Shown in pieces: positions 40,937-41,077 of a stretch of DNA of 41,077 nucleotides. A program made the translations under genes and the position numbers. Under the pieces are notes generated by a model, which saw only the letters and a program-made list of their open reading frames with translations, did no database searches and was not told the DNA's origin. The DNA is from Clostridiales bacterium (lineage in GTDB: Bacteria > Bacillota > Clostridia > Oscillospirales > Acutalibacteraceae). The stretch is from NCBI GenBank assembly GCA_024697575.1, contig JAILFM010000015.1, forward strand, positions 1-41,077, given 5' to 3'. How positions within the stretch are numbered: position 1 is the first letter of the stretch; every line of letters begins with the position of its first letter.

Positions 40937-41077
40937 GGAAACGCTGATTAAATCGAGGTGTTTAGAACGGTGAGCAGGTTTTTCGACTGATGAAGTCGAA
41001 AAATCGCAGAAATAATTTGTTTATTTCAAGATTTGAGACAAAATCAGGCGGAAAAGATGCCGCCGTTATGAGTGCGG
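40937..41077. mobile_element. MITE-like inverted-repeat element, copy B (cut by window end)
   Basis: 141 bases beginning GGAAACGCTGATTAAATCG match copy A with three substitutions (at positions corresponding to 6682, 6696 and 6732 of copy A). The right terminal repeat would lie just past the window edge. The internal 9-bp hairpin is conserved. Near-identity of two copies 34 kb apart indicates recent mobility. Confidence 0.8.

Larger units (their letters stand above)
40753..41077. other. Upstream region of the two-component operon, to window end
   Basis: This stretch holds the operon promoter, the 11-bp direct repeat and the right-edge MITE-like copy. No ORF is supported. Confidence 0.6.

Overview
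The window looks like a chromosomal segment of a low-to-moderate GC Gram-positive anaerobe of class Clostridia, probably an uncultured gut or rumen lineage related to Oscillospirales/Ruminococcaceae. This is inferred from gene content: McsA/McsB, HPr with His15 and Ser46, a Gram-positive-type LexA, a TarI/TarJ pair, a Na+-pumping oxaloacetate decarboxylase, dimeric glycyl-tRNA synthetase, strong Shine-Dalgarno sequences and TTGACA/TATAAT promoters. No rRNA, tRNA, CRISPR array, prophage or transposase gene was seen. Most of the segment is ordinary core genome in compact operons.

Layout. 0.2-2.7 kb: a ceramidase-like metalloenzyme and a DegT aminotransferase. 2.8-5.4 kb (minus): murA, then a WalJ-like metallo-hydrolase and rlmH. 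5.6-6.65 kb: lexA with promoter and probable operator, plus a small unknown gene. 6.8-10.8 kb (minus): a drug/metabolite-type permease, then a family 3 glycosidase with a metallophosphoesterase. 11.0-12.2 kb: rpsF-ssb-rpsR. 12.25-14.0 kb: a cation/proton antiporter and HPr. 14.07-19.57 kb (minus): an eight-gene run mcsA-mcsB-pth-trmL-ygjP-like-ogg-femX-like-dut. 19.66-23.4 kb: an OFA-type MFS permease divergent from a secreted protein with three near-identical 149-residue repeats. 23.6-30.3 kb: an apparent operon for a surface polysaccharide (TSCPD protein, two GT2 enzymes, ABC permease, exported clan GH-A-like enzyme, ABC ATPase, TarI, TarJ). 30.3-31.8 kb (minus): a PHP-domain protein and an unknown. 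32-36.8 kb: glycyl-tRNA synthetase and the four-part oxaloacetate decarboxylase pump. 36.9-40.75 kb (minus): response regulator, multi-pass histidine kinase and MFS transporter.

The most unusual features are: (1) a non-coding inverted-terminal-repeat element (160 bp in its intact copy), MITE-like, present as two long copies and two short internally deleted derivatives; one derivative lies in the leader of the polysaccharide operon and another appears to encode the last residues and stop of mcsB. (2) The secreted triple-repeat protein, whose C-terminus also holds a diverged domain duplication. (3) The CDP-ribitol/ABC-export locus, where an exported glycosidase-like gene sits between the permease and ATPase genes and no ribitol-phosphate polymerase is present. 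(4) A LexA with a Cys-Gly cleavage pair and a variant SOS-box palindrome at its own promoter. (5) An 11-bp direct repeat upstream of the two-component operon that is a plausible autoregulatory site.

All identifications come from reading the sequence and supplied translations; no database search was run.
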